Virus record (IMG/VR): IMGVR_UViG_3300028571_002268
Location: 1-22,774 of that record
Length of the DNA stretch: 22,774 nucleotides
Direction: 5' to 3' (one strand)
Origin: a virus
Of this stretch, positions 14,240-22,135 are shown piece by piece (position 1 is the stretch's first letter; each line of letters starts with the position of its first letter). A program made the position numbers and the translations under genes. A model generated the notes under the pieces. That model was not told the DNA's origin, ran no database searches, and saw only the letters and a program-made list of their open reading frames with translations.

Positions 14240-14517
14240 AAGTAAACTTCTTTTTCATTTATATAAAATGTACCAGAGTGAACCTCTACCATGAGCATTT
14301 CTCCATCTGCTCTGAGTATTGTGCCGCCTCTTTTAATAAAATCTTTTGTTAATTCTTTATAACAACCTTCTTCTACAACTATTTTAGAAGACAATTTCTT
14401 TAAATGCTTTGGATATACTTTTTGATTTTTCTTTATATTAAAGTCTTTGTTTACACTTTCCTCTTTCATCCATTTGCTGAAGTCGTTTATAAAAGAGAAG
14501 TCTATGTTGTTTTTCAT
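14236..14517 (-). CDS. Unknown basic protein, 93 residues
   Basis: A Lys-rich protein with a beta-type C-terminal half (GGTILRADGEMLMVEVHSGTF). I recognise no family. Its ATG overlaps the last bases of the DUF115-like gene upstream (4-base overlap). Its stop overlaps the stop of the opposing gene by 4 bases (TTAA). It is at the end of the leftward structural operon. Confidence 0.55.
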   Translation of the reverse strand: MKNNIDFSFINDFSKWMKEESVNKDFNIKKNQKVYPKHLKKLSSKIVVEEGCYKELTKDFIKRGGTILRADGEMLMVEVHSGTFYINEKEVYF

Positions 14518-15347
14518 GTTAGATAATTCTTTATGTCCTCTTTCTTTATATACTCAGCATTATCAAGTTTTTTTCCGTTACAATGATAATATGCTTTTCT
14601 TCCATTTTTTGCAAACCAATATAAACAACAATCTATAATTTCGTTGGCTATATTTTGTTGAGGATAAGTATAAAGTCCGTTTTCCAACAAAACACTTCCT
14701 GGTTTATTATCTTTAAAAGAATCATCACAACACAGTAGTATTACTTCACTACAATTAAATTTGTAAGCCAGGTTTATTGAAGCACAAATTGAATTTCTAT
14801 AATCATCTATTTGGCAATAACCATCAGATGATTTATTAAAATTTATACTTTCTTCGTTTGCTGGGCTATACTTGTATTTTACTCCATTATAATTTTCTAA
14901 AAATTCTGGGTATGTTCTGTTTGAAGCTATGCATTTGGGTAGACTTCTTTTGTTTGGAAGAAATCTTAAACAATCTTCATATGGATTGTTAACAACATAA
15001 TACCCCAGAGAAGTTGAAGTGTTATTCCATTTTTTCAAAGAATTATTAACACCAATTAAACAAACTCCATCAATCTTTTTCAACAAAAGATGAATTTCAT
15101 CAAAATCATAACCATCTGATACTATTATTGCGGTGTTAAAGTTATTGTTCTCAGAGTCTGCCCAAGGGTACTTTTTTCTGTTGTTTTCAAATTCATTTTT
15201 TAAAAGAAGAAAGTATTCACTCTCGTTAATAGTTTTGTTTATATCTATAACTTGAGAAGAATTGTTACAAAAGTTTCTTATCCAAAAACCATGATTAGGG
15301 GTTTTTATAAATTCGTTGTTTTTTATTTTTTTTGTTCTAATTGGCAT
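14514..15347 (-). CDS. DUF115/Maf-like Rossmann protein
   Basis: A 277-residue protein from the ATG at 15347 (weak AAGTGA upstream); the longer frame begins at a TTG inside the previous gene. Residues 70-102 look like a first Rossmann beta-alpha unit (NTAIIVSDGYDFDEIHLLLK, then GVCLIGVN). Residues 181-211 carry YRNSICASINLAYKFNCSEV followed by a hydrophobic strand and CCDDSF. This matches the DUF115 layout of Maf flagellin-modifying and MptE-like proteins, in which a Ser-rich helix, AYKLG-type turn and a DxSF motif follow the first domain. I infer transfer of a sugar or related group, perhaps to phage fibres. The family call is moderate; no catalytic residues are certain. Confidence 0.45.
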   Translation of the reverse strand: MPIRTKKIKNNEFIKTPNHGFWIRNFCNNSSQVIDINKTINESEYFLLLKNEFENNRKKYPWADSENNNFNTAIIVSDGYDFDEIHLLLKKIDGVCLIGVNNSLKKWNNTSTSLGYYVVNNPYEDCLRFLPNKRSLPKCIASNRTYPEFLENYNGVKYKYSPANEESINFNKSSDGYCQIDDYRNSICASINLAYKFNCSEVILLCCDDSFKDNKPGSVLLENGLYTYPQQNIANEIIDCCLYWFAKNGRKAYYHCNGKKLDNAEYIKKEDIKNYLT

Positions 15348-15355
15348 TTTGTTTA

Positions 15356-17341
15356 TCACTTGCAGGGAACGATTGCCACGCAATTAAGTTTTTGATCATC
15401 TCCTGTGATCTTACTTATATCCAATTGTATTTTAACATCTATTGGCGCTCCCTTGTAGACCATTTCTATTTCTGGTTTCTCAGGCATCAACAATTGGATG
15501 GTTGATGGGATGTTTCCATTTATCTCTATCACAGGAGGTATTCCGACAACTTGTATTTGGCTAGGTATACCAGAAGCATCAATCTTAATTTCTCTTGGGA
15601 AGTTTTCTGGAATATTCAATCCAATAAATTCTGGAATATCACTCTTTATTTGAATTATAGTAGGAACACTTGTTGCATCCAAAAATATAGATTTTGGTAT
15701 ATCTGCCTCAGAAACAATTTTAATTTCAGATGGAAGCCTCACATCTGGCGATATTATTTTAATTTGTTCCGGTAAATCTACTTTTTCTATTCTTATTGAA
15801 GACGGTATGTTTGAAGCATCTACTGTCAATGGGGGTATATTTGGAGGAACAATATTAATTACAGAAGGTATCCCCAAGCTATCAACTTCTATTGTGGCGT
15901 TCATAGAGGGGTTTTCTGAGTAGCCTCTGCTACCCATAGCACTCATTCCTGGCTCAATAAACTGCCCAGAAGAATCTTTGAGGAATCCCACACCAGTAGG
16001 GCATTGCACCGTAACTATCGCGCTGATAATTGGGGGCAAGTAGCCACCTCTAGGATTTCCAAACTGGTCCACCGCGGGATTTGGAGCACCACCCCAGTCC
16101 ATAACCATAGTGGGTGTTGTGAAAGATATGATAGATGGTAGGGCTTCCATATCAAGAACTTTTATTATAGATGGAATGAAAGGAGGTCCCCCATCGAACG
16201 TTATGATAGATGGTATGGCTTCCATATCGAGAACTTTTATTACAGATGGAATAAAAGGAGGCATACCGCCTACATTTATAGGAGACAAACTAATAAACGA
16301 TGTTAATGCTCCACTAATATTTATTGATATTGGAGATATTCCTATTGCAGGTATATTTATGGGAGTTATCGATATTGGGGGTATGTTTATTGGAGTTATC
16401 GATATTTTAGAAGGTATATTAATTGGTGATATTCCTATAAAAATATTGGAAGGCACAGAGTTAATATTACCAACATCAAGACACGGAAATACAATTGGAG
16501 GTATATTATATTTATTAGGAAGTGGAGAAAAAGGAGTTATTAATATTGGAGGTATATCTGGTGGAGGTGGTATGGGTATTTCTAAAGGAGTTATGACTGC
16601 AGTAACAACAGGTTCTATTGAAGCAGTTCTATCTGTTGGGGTGAAAGTTACTGAGCACTTATCATTAAAAATTGTTAAAACTGGATCTGGAGTTGAGTTT
16701 GGAGAATATGTATGAGTGCCTTGCAATACATTTGTGGTATAGTTTCCATCTCCAAAATCTAATCTGAAACTTGTAAAAGATCCGCTTACTTCTATTAAAT
16801 ATTGAGCAATTATTCCTGTTGTTAAACTGTTTTCAAGTATATTAAATGTGAAATTTACATCTGGACAATTAAAATCATCAAATATGACTGGGAGAGCCTG
16901 TAGATTTCTTATTCTCCAATCAAGCGTGGATTTATCATCAGAAAAATTATTTCCTATGAATTCTTGTATATTTATAACAGCGTCTACTATTTGATTGTGA
17001 TGCTCGGCTATTACAAACCCTCGTACCTTGACGCCGAGTGGGTTATATTTTGTTTCCTCTCCTCCCAAGTTTCTGACACATTCTTTAAACTTGAAAACTC
17101 TTTTTTCTCCATTTACAATTTTTTTATCTACATTATTATAATAAAATAATTCTCCATCTATGTTCGCAAAACCATTATCTGACCAAATTTCATCCCCATC
17201 AGAGGGTCTTATTTCTATTTCATCTGACCAAGGAGAGTTATCTTTAGCCAACAATGCTTCCGATGTGTTGAACACAAGAAACAATGTCTCATCAGAGTCA
17301 TACTTGCTAGGATATAGTGGGTTTGGCGGCGGTCTGGTCAA
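15356..17341 (-). CDS. AEHHN-PKD protein with beta-repeat fibre shaft
   Basis: A 661-residue protein. The start is TTG at 17341, supported by AGGAGAG 4 bases upstream and no in-frame ATG nearby. Residues 10-150 form the shared N-terminal domain (PLYPSKYDSDETLF, then AEHHN at 112-116). Residues 160-235 are PKD-like (RLDFGDG at 193-199, THTYSP at 209). Residues 250-410 and 486-620 are proline- and isoleucine-rich short repeats (IPxxIxI spaced 10-15 residues), including a 25-residue duplication at 363-412. They look like a triple-stranded beta-spiral or beta-solenoid shaft. Residues 411-485 form a Gly-rich non-repeat insert. The gene lies in the tail-type operon, so I infer a tail fibre or adhesin. 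Confidence 0.78.
   Translation of the reverse strand: MTRPPPNPLYPSKYDSDETLFLVFNTSEALLAKDNSPWSDEIEIRPSDGDEIWSDNGFANIDGELFYYNNVDKKIVNGEKRVFKFKECVRNLGGEETKYNPLGVKVRGFVIAEHHNQIVDAVINIQEFIGNNFSDDKSTLDWRIRNLQALPVIFDDFNCPDVNFTFNILENSLTTGIIAQYLIEVSGSFTSFRLDFGDGNYTTNVLQGTHTYSPNSTPDPVLTIFNDKCSVTFTPTDRTASIEPVVTAVITPLEIPIPPPPDIPPILITPFSPLPNKYNIPPIVFPCLDVGNINSVPSNIFIGISPINIPSKISITPINIPPISITPINIPAIGISPISINISGALTSFISLSPINVGGMPPFIPSVIKVLDMEAIPSIITFDGGPPFIPSIIKVLDMEALPSIISFTTPTMVMDWGGAPNPAVDQFGNPRGGYLPPIISAIVTVQCPTGVGFLKDSSGQFIEPGMSAMGSRGYSENPSMNATIEVDSLGIPSVINIVPPNIPPLTVDASNIPSSIRIEKVDLPEQIKIISPDVRLPSEIKIVSEADIPKSIFLDATSVPTIIQIKSDIPEFIGLNIPENFPREIKIDASGIPSQIQVVGIPPVIEINGNIPSTIQLLMPEKPEIEMVYKGAPIDVKIQLDISKITGDDQKLNCVAIVPCK
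16128..16261. repeat. 75-bp tandem duplication in fibre gene
   Basis: Two copies of a 75-base unit begin at 16128 and 16203. The second copy matches for about 59 bases. Each starts with atgatagatggta and continues through tccatatc and aacttttattayagatgga. On the minus strand they encode two copies of FIPS(V/I)IKVLDMEA(I/L)PSII, 25 residues apart. Confidence 0.88.
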
Positions 17342-17352
17342 TTTACTCTCCT
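17342..17352 (-). promoter_or_regulatory. Shine-Dalgarno site fixing a TTG start
   Basis: AGGAGAG (17346-17352, minus strand) is followed by TAAA and then TTG at 17341-17339. No ATG or GTG is nearby in this frame, so the site supports initiation at TTG. Confidence 0.6.
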
Positions 17353-17356
17353 AGTC

Positions 17357-19966
17357 CTAATATATTGAAGATAACCATTGTCTATCATCCAGTCCTCCAG
17401 GTCTACCTCCAAGATATCTGAAAGTCAGATCTATATCATTAAACTTTATGAAAGATTTAGCACTATAGTCATAGCTTATATATACATTATGATCTTCATC
17501 TGATGTTGCAAATAATGTCTGATTTAGATCATCAAACCCTGTGACAGTAGAGTCTTGGAGTGACTTAAAGTTAGTGGAGCCAACACCTGGACCACCCGTG
17601 GACCAAACTCCCGTCATTGAATTAAATACAGAGATAGCACCAGAGTTATTGAACAAGAATATAGCGCTAGATAAATTTACCAATTGACCCTCTGTTTTCG
17701 TAGGACCAGAAAGATCGTTTATTTTCTTGATTTCAGAAATTGGGTTTGATGTGGTTCCACCTGTCTTATAGAAGTTTTTGAGCCTGAAAAATTTACCCTC
17801 ACCAGAGCTTTGAAGTATATAACCAGAGCCATCTCTCCAAACAGATCTGTGGAAGCTGTAAAGATCAGAAGGAAGGGTGTAATTTTTTATATCCTCCGCA
17901 CCATTCTTAAAAGATTTTGAATTCAGACAGCAACTTTCATAAGTATAATTAGACATAGATACCGAATCAACATTTGTGTTAACTTCAGAATTACTATTTG
18001 AGGCAGATACAGTTGTTGGATCTCCACAGTCTTTTTTGTTTATACATGTATTAACACCAACACCTTTATTACCTAGCGCAAAATAAAGATTATCACCCGA
18101 AGAAAAACCTACCCACCCCCACTGTCTCGTTATACTTGAGCCTAAGTAATATGCAGAATACACATCATAAAAAGCATTATATATTTGCAGATGCACTCTT
18201 TCAAAAGAAGTAGGATCAACATCTTTACGACCAGTAGCCCAGAACATTAAACCAAAAGAGTTTTTATCGCTAGAGCCATAGTTGTCCATTTTTGCAAAGC
18301 CATTATTTCTTTCAAATTCTCTTATAACTCTGCATTTTTCACTGTAAGAATAACAACTATCGCAGCATTTTGTTCCGCAATCACAAGCTTCTTTTGTGTT
18401 TGGATCAAAGTCCGGTTTTACAGTTCCTAAAAAACTACTATCAAAATTACTTTTTATACTGCAGAAGTTATTTAGAGATTTAAAAGTTTCGCTTATTAAT
18501 CCAAATTCATGAGAAGAAATATTATTATCTTGACTCTTTGTCCAAATCCATAGATTTGAATTTTCTATAATATCTATGGCTGATTTAAAATTTGTGATTC
18601 TATAGTTTCCACTATTTGTATCTGTTCTTAAAACAACATCATAAATTCCGCCAACGCTAAAGGAAGCAGTTGTGTAGTTTTGGTTGAGATGAGATAAATC
18701 GTCACTTATTCCCCATGTGTAAGAATTTATTGGATCTGAAGAATTTTGACCATTTTTTAAAATACCATCAGTACCAGTAGCAACATTTATTGAAACATAT
18801 GTATTTATTGGAGATGTGATTCTGTATAATCTTTTGTTAACAGGTGGTATCTCTCCCGTCAAAGATTCTATTGATATTTCTTGACCCAAGAAAGTTTGAG
18901 AATTACTGGGGACAAACTCTATTTCGGCTTCTGATGGGCAAAAATCTCTAACATTTACTACATTTTTAAGGACGCATGTATCTTCTCCAAAATCATTTGT
19001 GACTGTTAAAGACACATCATTAAAACCAGAGTTTTCATATGTGTAAATTAGTTTGTCCTGATCTAGATTCAGATAAACAGTAAGACCACCTGTCTTATCT
19101 CCTCCTTCTCCTATTAACAATCTGTACTGTGGATTAACCACTGTAGAAGAATATGTTATACTAAAAGCTTCATCTTCATTTCTCACATCATTATGCGTAA
19201 CCCAATCATCAGTAGATTTTTGTAAAACATAATTTTTTTGTAAGAAGTTTTCTGTCAACTCTATGTTAACAGTTGTTAAAACTTCACCCGTTCCAAGTGT
19301 TTTAAAACTAAAAGATTTTTTATATGCAAAATAATCTGTAGATCCATAGTTAAAATTCCATTTATGTTCCGTGAATCTGGACACTCCATCAGTACCGAGT
19401 CTAAAGCTTAAATCAGTAAATGTTACCACGCTTGGCTTTAATCCTATTTTTTTATCCACGCTAAACCAAGCTTTTGGAGCTAAAGCTAAATATCTTATAT
19501 AATTAGTTCTTTGTTCAATTGTGCCCTCCAAAGGTTTAGCTGATCTCTCCCCCCTGACGCCCGCAAATTTTTCTATGCTCAACACAGCATCTTTTAAAGA
19601 ATTATGATGCTCAGCCATTACATTTTGAGTAATATTTGTTATATCTTTATATTTTTTAACATCTTCAAATCCAGGAAGAATTTTAAGTCCACTAAAATAT
19701 GCTGTTGTTGAAGATATTGTTGTTTTTGTTGTATAATAAAAAGATATAGCTCTTTGTTTTATTTCTTCACACTGATCGGTAAGGGTTATTATTCCGCCAC
19801 CCCTCGATTGATCAGGAAATCTTGCTATGGCTTCTGCTGTTCCATATACATATATTTCCGTAGATCCTGGCATATAATCTTCAGCTAAATGTAATCTCAG
19901 ATAATCATGAACCTCATACAGGTTTTTATTTGTATCAAAATTTTCTGGATATTTACTGAGACTCAT
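17357..19966 (-). CDS. AEHHN-PKD virion protein with cysteine-rich insert
   Basis: An 869-residue protein with AGGA about 6 bases before the ATG. Residues 5-160 carry the shared N-terminal domain (KYPENFDTNKNLYEV, AEHHN at 118-122). PKD-like region 1 spans about 165-340 (FTDLSFRLG, HKWNFNYGS, then TYENSGFNDVSLTVTNDFGE). PKD-like region 2 spans about 345-466 (SYTWGISDD). Residues 470-869 alternate strand and turn motifs (FWATGRKD, RQWGWVGFSSGDNLYFALGN) and may form a propeller-like or other large beta domain. A Cys cluster at 528-545 (Cys528, 530, 534, 535, 538, 545) and further Cys at 641, 647, 679 and 680 suggest metal binding or disulphides. This is probably a tail or baseplate-periphery protein that contacts host surfaces. 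Confidence 0.75.
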   Translation of the reverse strand: MSLSKYPENFDTNKNLYEVHDYLRLHLAEDYMPGSTEIYVYGTAEAIARFPDQSRGGGIITLTDQCEEIKQRAISFYYTTKTTISSTTAYFSGLKILPGFEDVKKYKDITNITQNVMAEHHNSLKDAVLSIEKFAGVRGERSAKPLEGTIEQRTNYIRYLALAPKAWFSVDKKIGLKPSVVTFTDLSFRLGTDGVSRFTEHKWNFNYGSTDYFAYKKSFSFKTLGTGEVLTTVNIELTENFLQKNYVLQKSTDDWVTHNDVRNEDEAFSITYSSTVVNPQYRLLIGEGGDKTGGLTVYLNLDQDKLIYTYENSGFNDVSLTVTNDFGEDTCVLKNVVNVRDFCPSEAEIEFVPSNSQTFLGQEISIESLTGEIPPVNKRLYRITSPINTYVSINVATGTDGILKNGQNSSDPINSYTWGISDDLSHLNQNYTTASFSVGGIYDVVLRTDTNSGNYRITNFKSAIDIIENSNLWIWTKSQDNNISSHEFGLISETFKSLNNFCSIKSNFDSSFLGTVKPDFDPNTKEACDCGTKCCDSCYSYSEKCRVIREFERNNGFAKMDNYGSSDKNSFGLMFWATGRKDVDPTSFERVHLQIYNAFYDVYSAYYLGSSITRQWGWVGFSSGDNLYFALGNKGVGVNTCINKKDCGDPTTVSASNSNSEVNTNVDSVSMSNYTYESCCLNSKSFKNGAEDIKNYTLPSDLYSFHRSVWRDGSGYILQSSGEGKFFRLKNFYKTGGTTSNPISEIKKINDLSGPTKTEGQLVNLSSAIFLFNNSGAISVFNSMTGVWSTGGPGVGSTNFKSLQDSTVTGFDDLNQTLFATSDEDHNVYISYDYSAKSFIKFNDIDLTFRYLGGRPGGLDDRQWLSSIY

Positions 19967-19973
19967 ATTTTTC

Positions 19974-21350
19974 CTAGTCTATTGTTATTTCTTCTTTTAA
20001 AAATGCTTTTTTAATTGTTTGATTGTTGAATAAAACAAAAACAGAAGGGTTGTAAACAGAAGATGGATGATTTATTTTATACATAAAATTTATGGTATGT
20101 ATGTTTGGATCTGCTTCTGTATAAGTTCTAACTATATCCGGACGCCAGTCATTTTTAGAGTCATAGCTTCCTATTATTGGTCCAAGCTTGCCGCCGGATA
20201 TTCCTGATAAATCAATTCCATTTACGATAATGTTCAAGCCTTCAAGATCGATACTGGATATGGTCGCCAGATTTGTTTTGGTTTCTCCGTATTCATCATA
20301 ATATGCAAACACTACACCTTGTTTGTAATTTAAAATTTTCCTCATATCATCTTTAAATTTAAGTTCGTTTCCAACTACATCACATGAATAAAACTTTTTG
20401 ATAACACAACCATCTCCATTAAAATTCCAATATCTTTCTTTTACATCCCCATCTGTTTGATCCACAAATTCAAAAACAGTTGGTTTTTCTCCAATAAGTT
20501 CTTCTTTTTCGTTAAGAGAAAAAGAAGAGCCACTTGTTGCACTAGGGGTTGTTGCCAAAACATCAAATCCATCTGGAGAATTTTTAACATAAAAAAATGG
20601 GGATCTTAATGTATTGTCAACTATTATATAATTATTTTTTGTTACTATTCCTTGACCACCTAGCACACTCACAACCACCAATTCGACAGAATAAGACCCC
20701 TCTTTTGTGTATGTGTGCACAGGATTTTTTTCAGTAGATGTTGTGCCGTCTCCAAAATCCCAAAAACATCTAATTAATGGTCCGTTTAATTTATTAGGAG
20801 CCATCCCAAGGCTAAAATTCTGAAAAGAAACAGTAAGAGGAGCACCACCAGAAGTAGGATATGCTCTAAACAAAGGTTTGGGTGTAAGAAATCTATTTTC
20901 TTGAGTTTTTAATATACCATTCAAGGAAATATCATTGGGGTTTGATTTTAAACCCAAATTAATTTCTGTTTTAATAATAGCATCTTTAACAGCATTATGA
21001 TGTTCTGCGCTTACCGAGTTTGTCACACTGCTACCTAAATTCCATAGATCCTGCCTAGATCCTGCAAAACCACGAACCAAGTTATTGAAGGTGTTTCCAG
21101 TCCTATTTGCATAATAAATTAACTCCCCTGAATTAATTTTGTTATTTGTAATTCTTATTAATCCTTGAGGCGGAAAACCAGAAGCATCTTCAACTATGAT
21201 TTTTTTAGCAGAATAGCCAACACTTTGTTTCAAGACAGTTGTTGCGTTGTTTCTAACTTCGTATAAGCTATCTTTGTTATCAACAGCTTCAGGATATAAA
21301 GAAAGATCTCCTGTTGTGTATCCTGTGTTTAAACTATCAATTCTTGCCAT
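19974..21350 (-). CDS. AEHHN-PKD virion protein, two PKD-like domains
   Basis: A 458-residue protein from the ATG at 21350, supported by AGGTG 6 bases upstream; the next start upstream gives three extra residues without a site. The N-terminal domain (residues 15-150) has LSLYPEAVDNKDSLYEV and GELIYYANRTG, with AEHHN at 115-119. A classical PKD domain covers about 160-246, with FWDFGDGT at 196-203 and THTYTKEGSYSVELVV-type strands. A second, degenerate PKD-like unit follows at about 285-360 (WNFNGDG at 308-314). The C-terminal ~90 residues are unassigned. PKD domains are usually extracellular interaction modules. I infer a structural role in the tail. It starts inside the end of the coiled-coil gene (14-base overlap). 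Confidence 0.8.
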   Translation of the reverse strand: MARIDSLNTGYTTGDLSLYPEAVDNKDSLYEVRNNATTVLKQSVGYSAKKIIVEDASGFPPQGLIRITNNKINSGELIYYANRTGNTFNNLVRGFAGSRQDLWNLGSSVTNSVSAEHHNAVKDAIIKTEINLGLKSNPNDISLNGILKTQENRFLTPKPLFRAYPTSGGAPLTVSFQNFSLGMAPNKLNGPLIRCFWDFGDGTTSTEKNPVHTYTKEGSYSVELVVVSVLGGQGIVTKNNYIIVDNTLRSPFFYVKNSPDGFDVLATTPSATSGSSFSLNEKEELIGEKPTVFEFVDQTDGDVKERYWNFNGDGCVIKKFYSCDVVGNELKFKDDMRKILNYKQGVVFAYYDEYGETKTNLATISSIDLEGLNIIVNGIDLSGISGGKLGPIIGSYDSKNDWRPDIVRTYTEADPNIHTINFMYKINHPSSVYNPSVFVLFNNQTIKKAFLKEEITID

Positions 21351-22011
21351 TTGACGCACCTAATTTTTTAGTATATTCATTTTGTAAATTAATCATATTA
21401 GCCTGCAAAGCATTTAATTTATTTAAAACTTGTTGCTTTATTGGTATGTCATCAGGAAGAGACAAAACAGTTTCGACTAACTCTATATCTATATTATTTT
21501 CAAGTAAAATTTTAAGATTCATTTTTTCTAAAAGCTTTGTTCCCCAATATTCTTTTTGTGCATCAATATCATCGAAATTCTTAATAGGTTCTATTTTTTC
21601 AATATTGTTGTATGTTTGCAAAAAGAATTCACACTCTTCTCCTATGAATTTTTGTTTTTCTTGGAGATCCAGTATTGTGTTTTTAACTCCTTCTACCGCT
21701 CTGTTTAATTGCCTTTGTTTTACAACCAACTCTTTAGCTGTAATTTCGTCTATTTCTTGATCTTTTAATTTATTTAATTTAATTATATTGATTTCGTGAA
21801 GCTCCAGCTTGTCTTTTTCTTCTTCAATTTGTAATAATAAATTTTTTAAATTGTCTTTTCTCAGTTTCAGTTCTCTTAAACATTGCCACATCTTAGCTTG
21901 ATTTGTTGGCTCTTTTCCAATTAGGAAATATTTTAGTTGAAAATAACTGTGTCTTGAAACAACATCGTTTTTCAATAAATCATCCATTTTTTTAATTAAT
22001 TCAGTAGACAT
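21337..22011 (-). CDS. Coiled-coil virion-associated protein, unknown
   Basis: A 224-residue, helix-rich protein. Residues 20-48 carry a motif-like stretch (HSYFQLKYFLIGKEPTNQAK followed by MWQCLREL), and residues 50-150 are heptad-like Leu/Ile/Lys/Glu (a coiled coil). A weak GAGAG precedes the ATG. It opens the leftward structural operon and its end overlaps the next gene. I recall similar proteins in uncultured tailed phages, but no function is established. A chaperone or scaffold for the long tail proteins would fit its position, by inference only. Confidence 0.62.
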   Translation of the reverse strand: MSTELIKKMDDLLKNDVVSRHSYFQLKYFLIGKEPTNQAKMWQCLRELKLRKDNLKNLLLQIEEEKDKLELHEINIIKLNKLKDQEIDEITAKELVVKQRQLNRAVEGVKNTILDLQEKQKFIGEECEFFLQTYNNIEKIEPIKNFDDIDAQKEYWGTKLLEKMNLKILLENNIDIELVETVLSLPDDIPIKQQVLNKLNALQANMINLQNEYTKKLGASNGKN

Positions 22012-22135
22012 TCATTGCTCTCTTTAAAAGGTTTATTGCTTCTCTAATATAGTAAAATATTAGTTAGTCTAACTGATTAAATAATAACATTTTTGTCCCG
22101 TTGTTGGGAAAGATATTGTACCCACCAACCCAATA
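22012..22135. other. Intergenic spacer with two short inverted repeats
   Basis: The largest gene-free stretch in the window (124 bp). It holds CTAATAT-AGTAAA-ATATTAG (22044-22063, perfect 7-bp arms) and, overlapping it, AGTTA-GTC-TAACT (22062-22074). There is no clear terminator: a possible CCCGTTGTTGGG pairing near 22097 lacks a stable stem and a T-run. It lies at a sharp GC boundary between the two flanking genes. It could be a promoter or operator for the leftward operon. Confidence 0.5.
22044..22063. repeat. Perfect AT-rich inverted repeat
   Basis: CTAATAT and ATATTAG arms around a 6-base loop (AGTAAA). It may be an operator or promoter element; no T-run follows, so termination is unlikely. 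Confidence 0.5.

Noticed and set aside
16110-16715. Long plus-strand Gly/Ile-rich frame of 201 codons
   Set aside because: It is the antisense of the repetitive shaft region; there is no ribosome site and no recognisable features.
22086-22106. Possible terminator around CCCGTTGTTGGG
   Set aside because: The stem is only 3-4 bp and no T-run follows on either strand.
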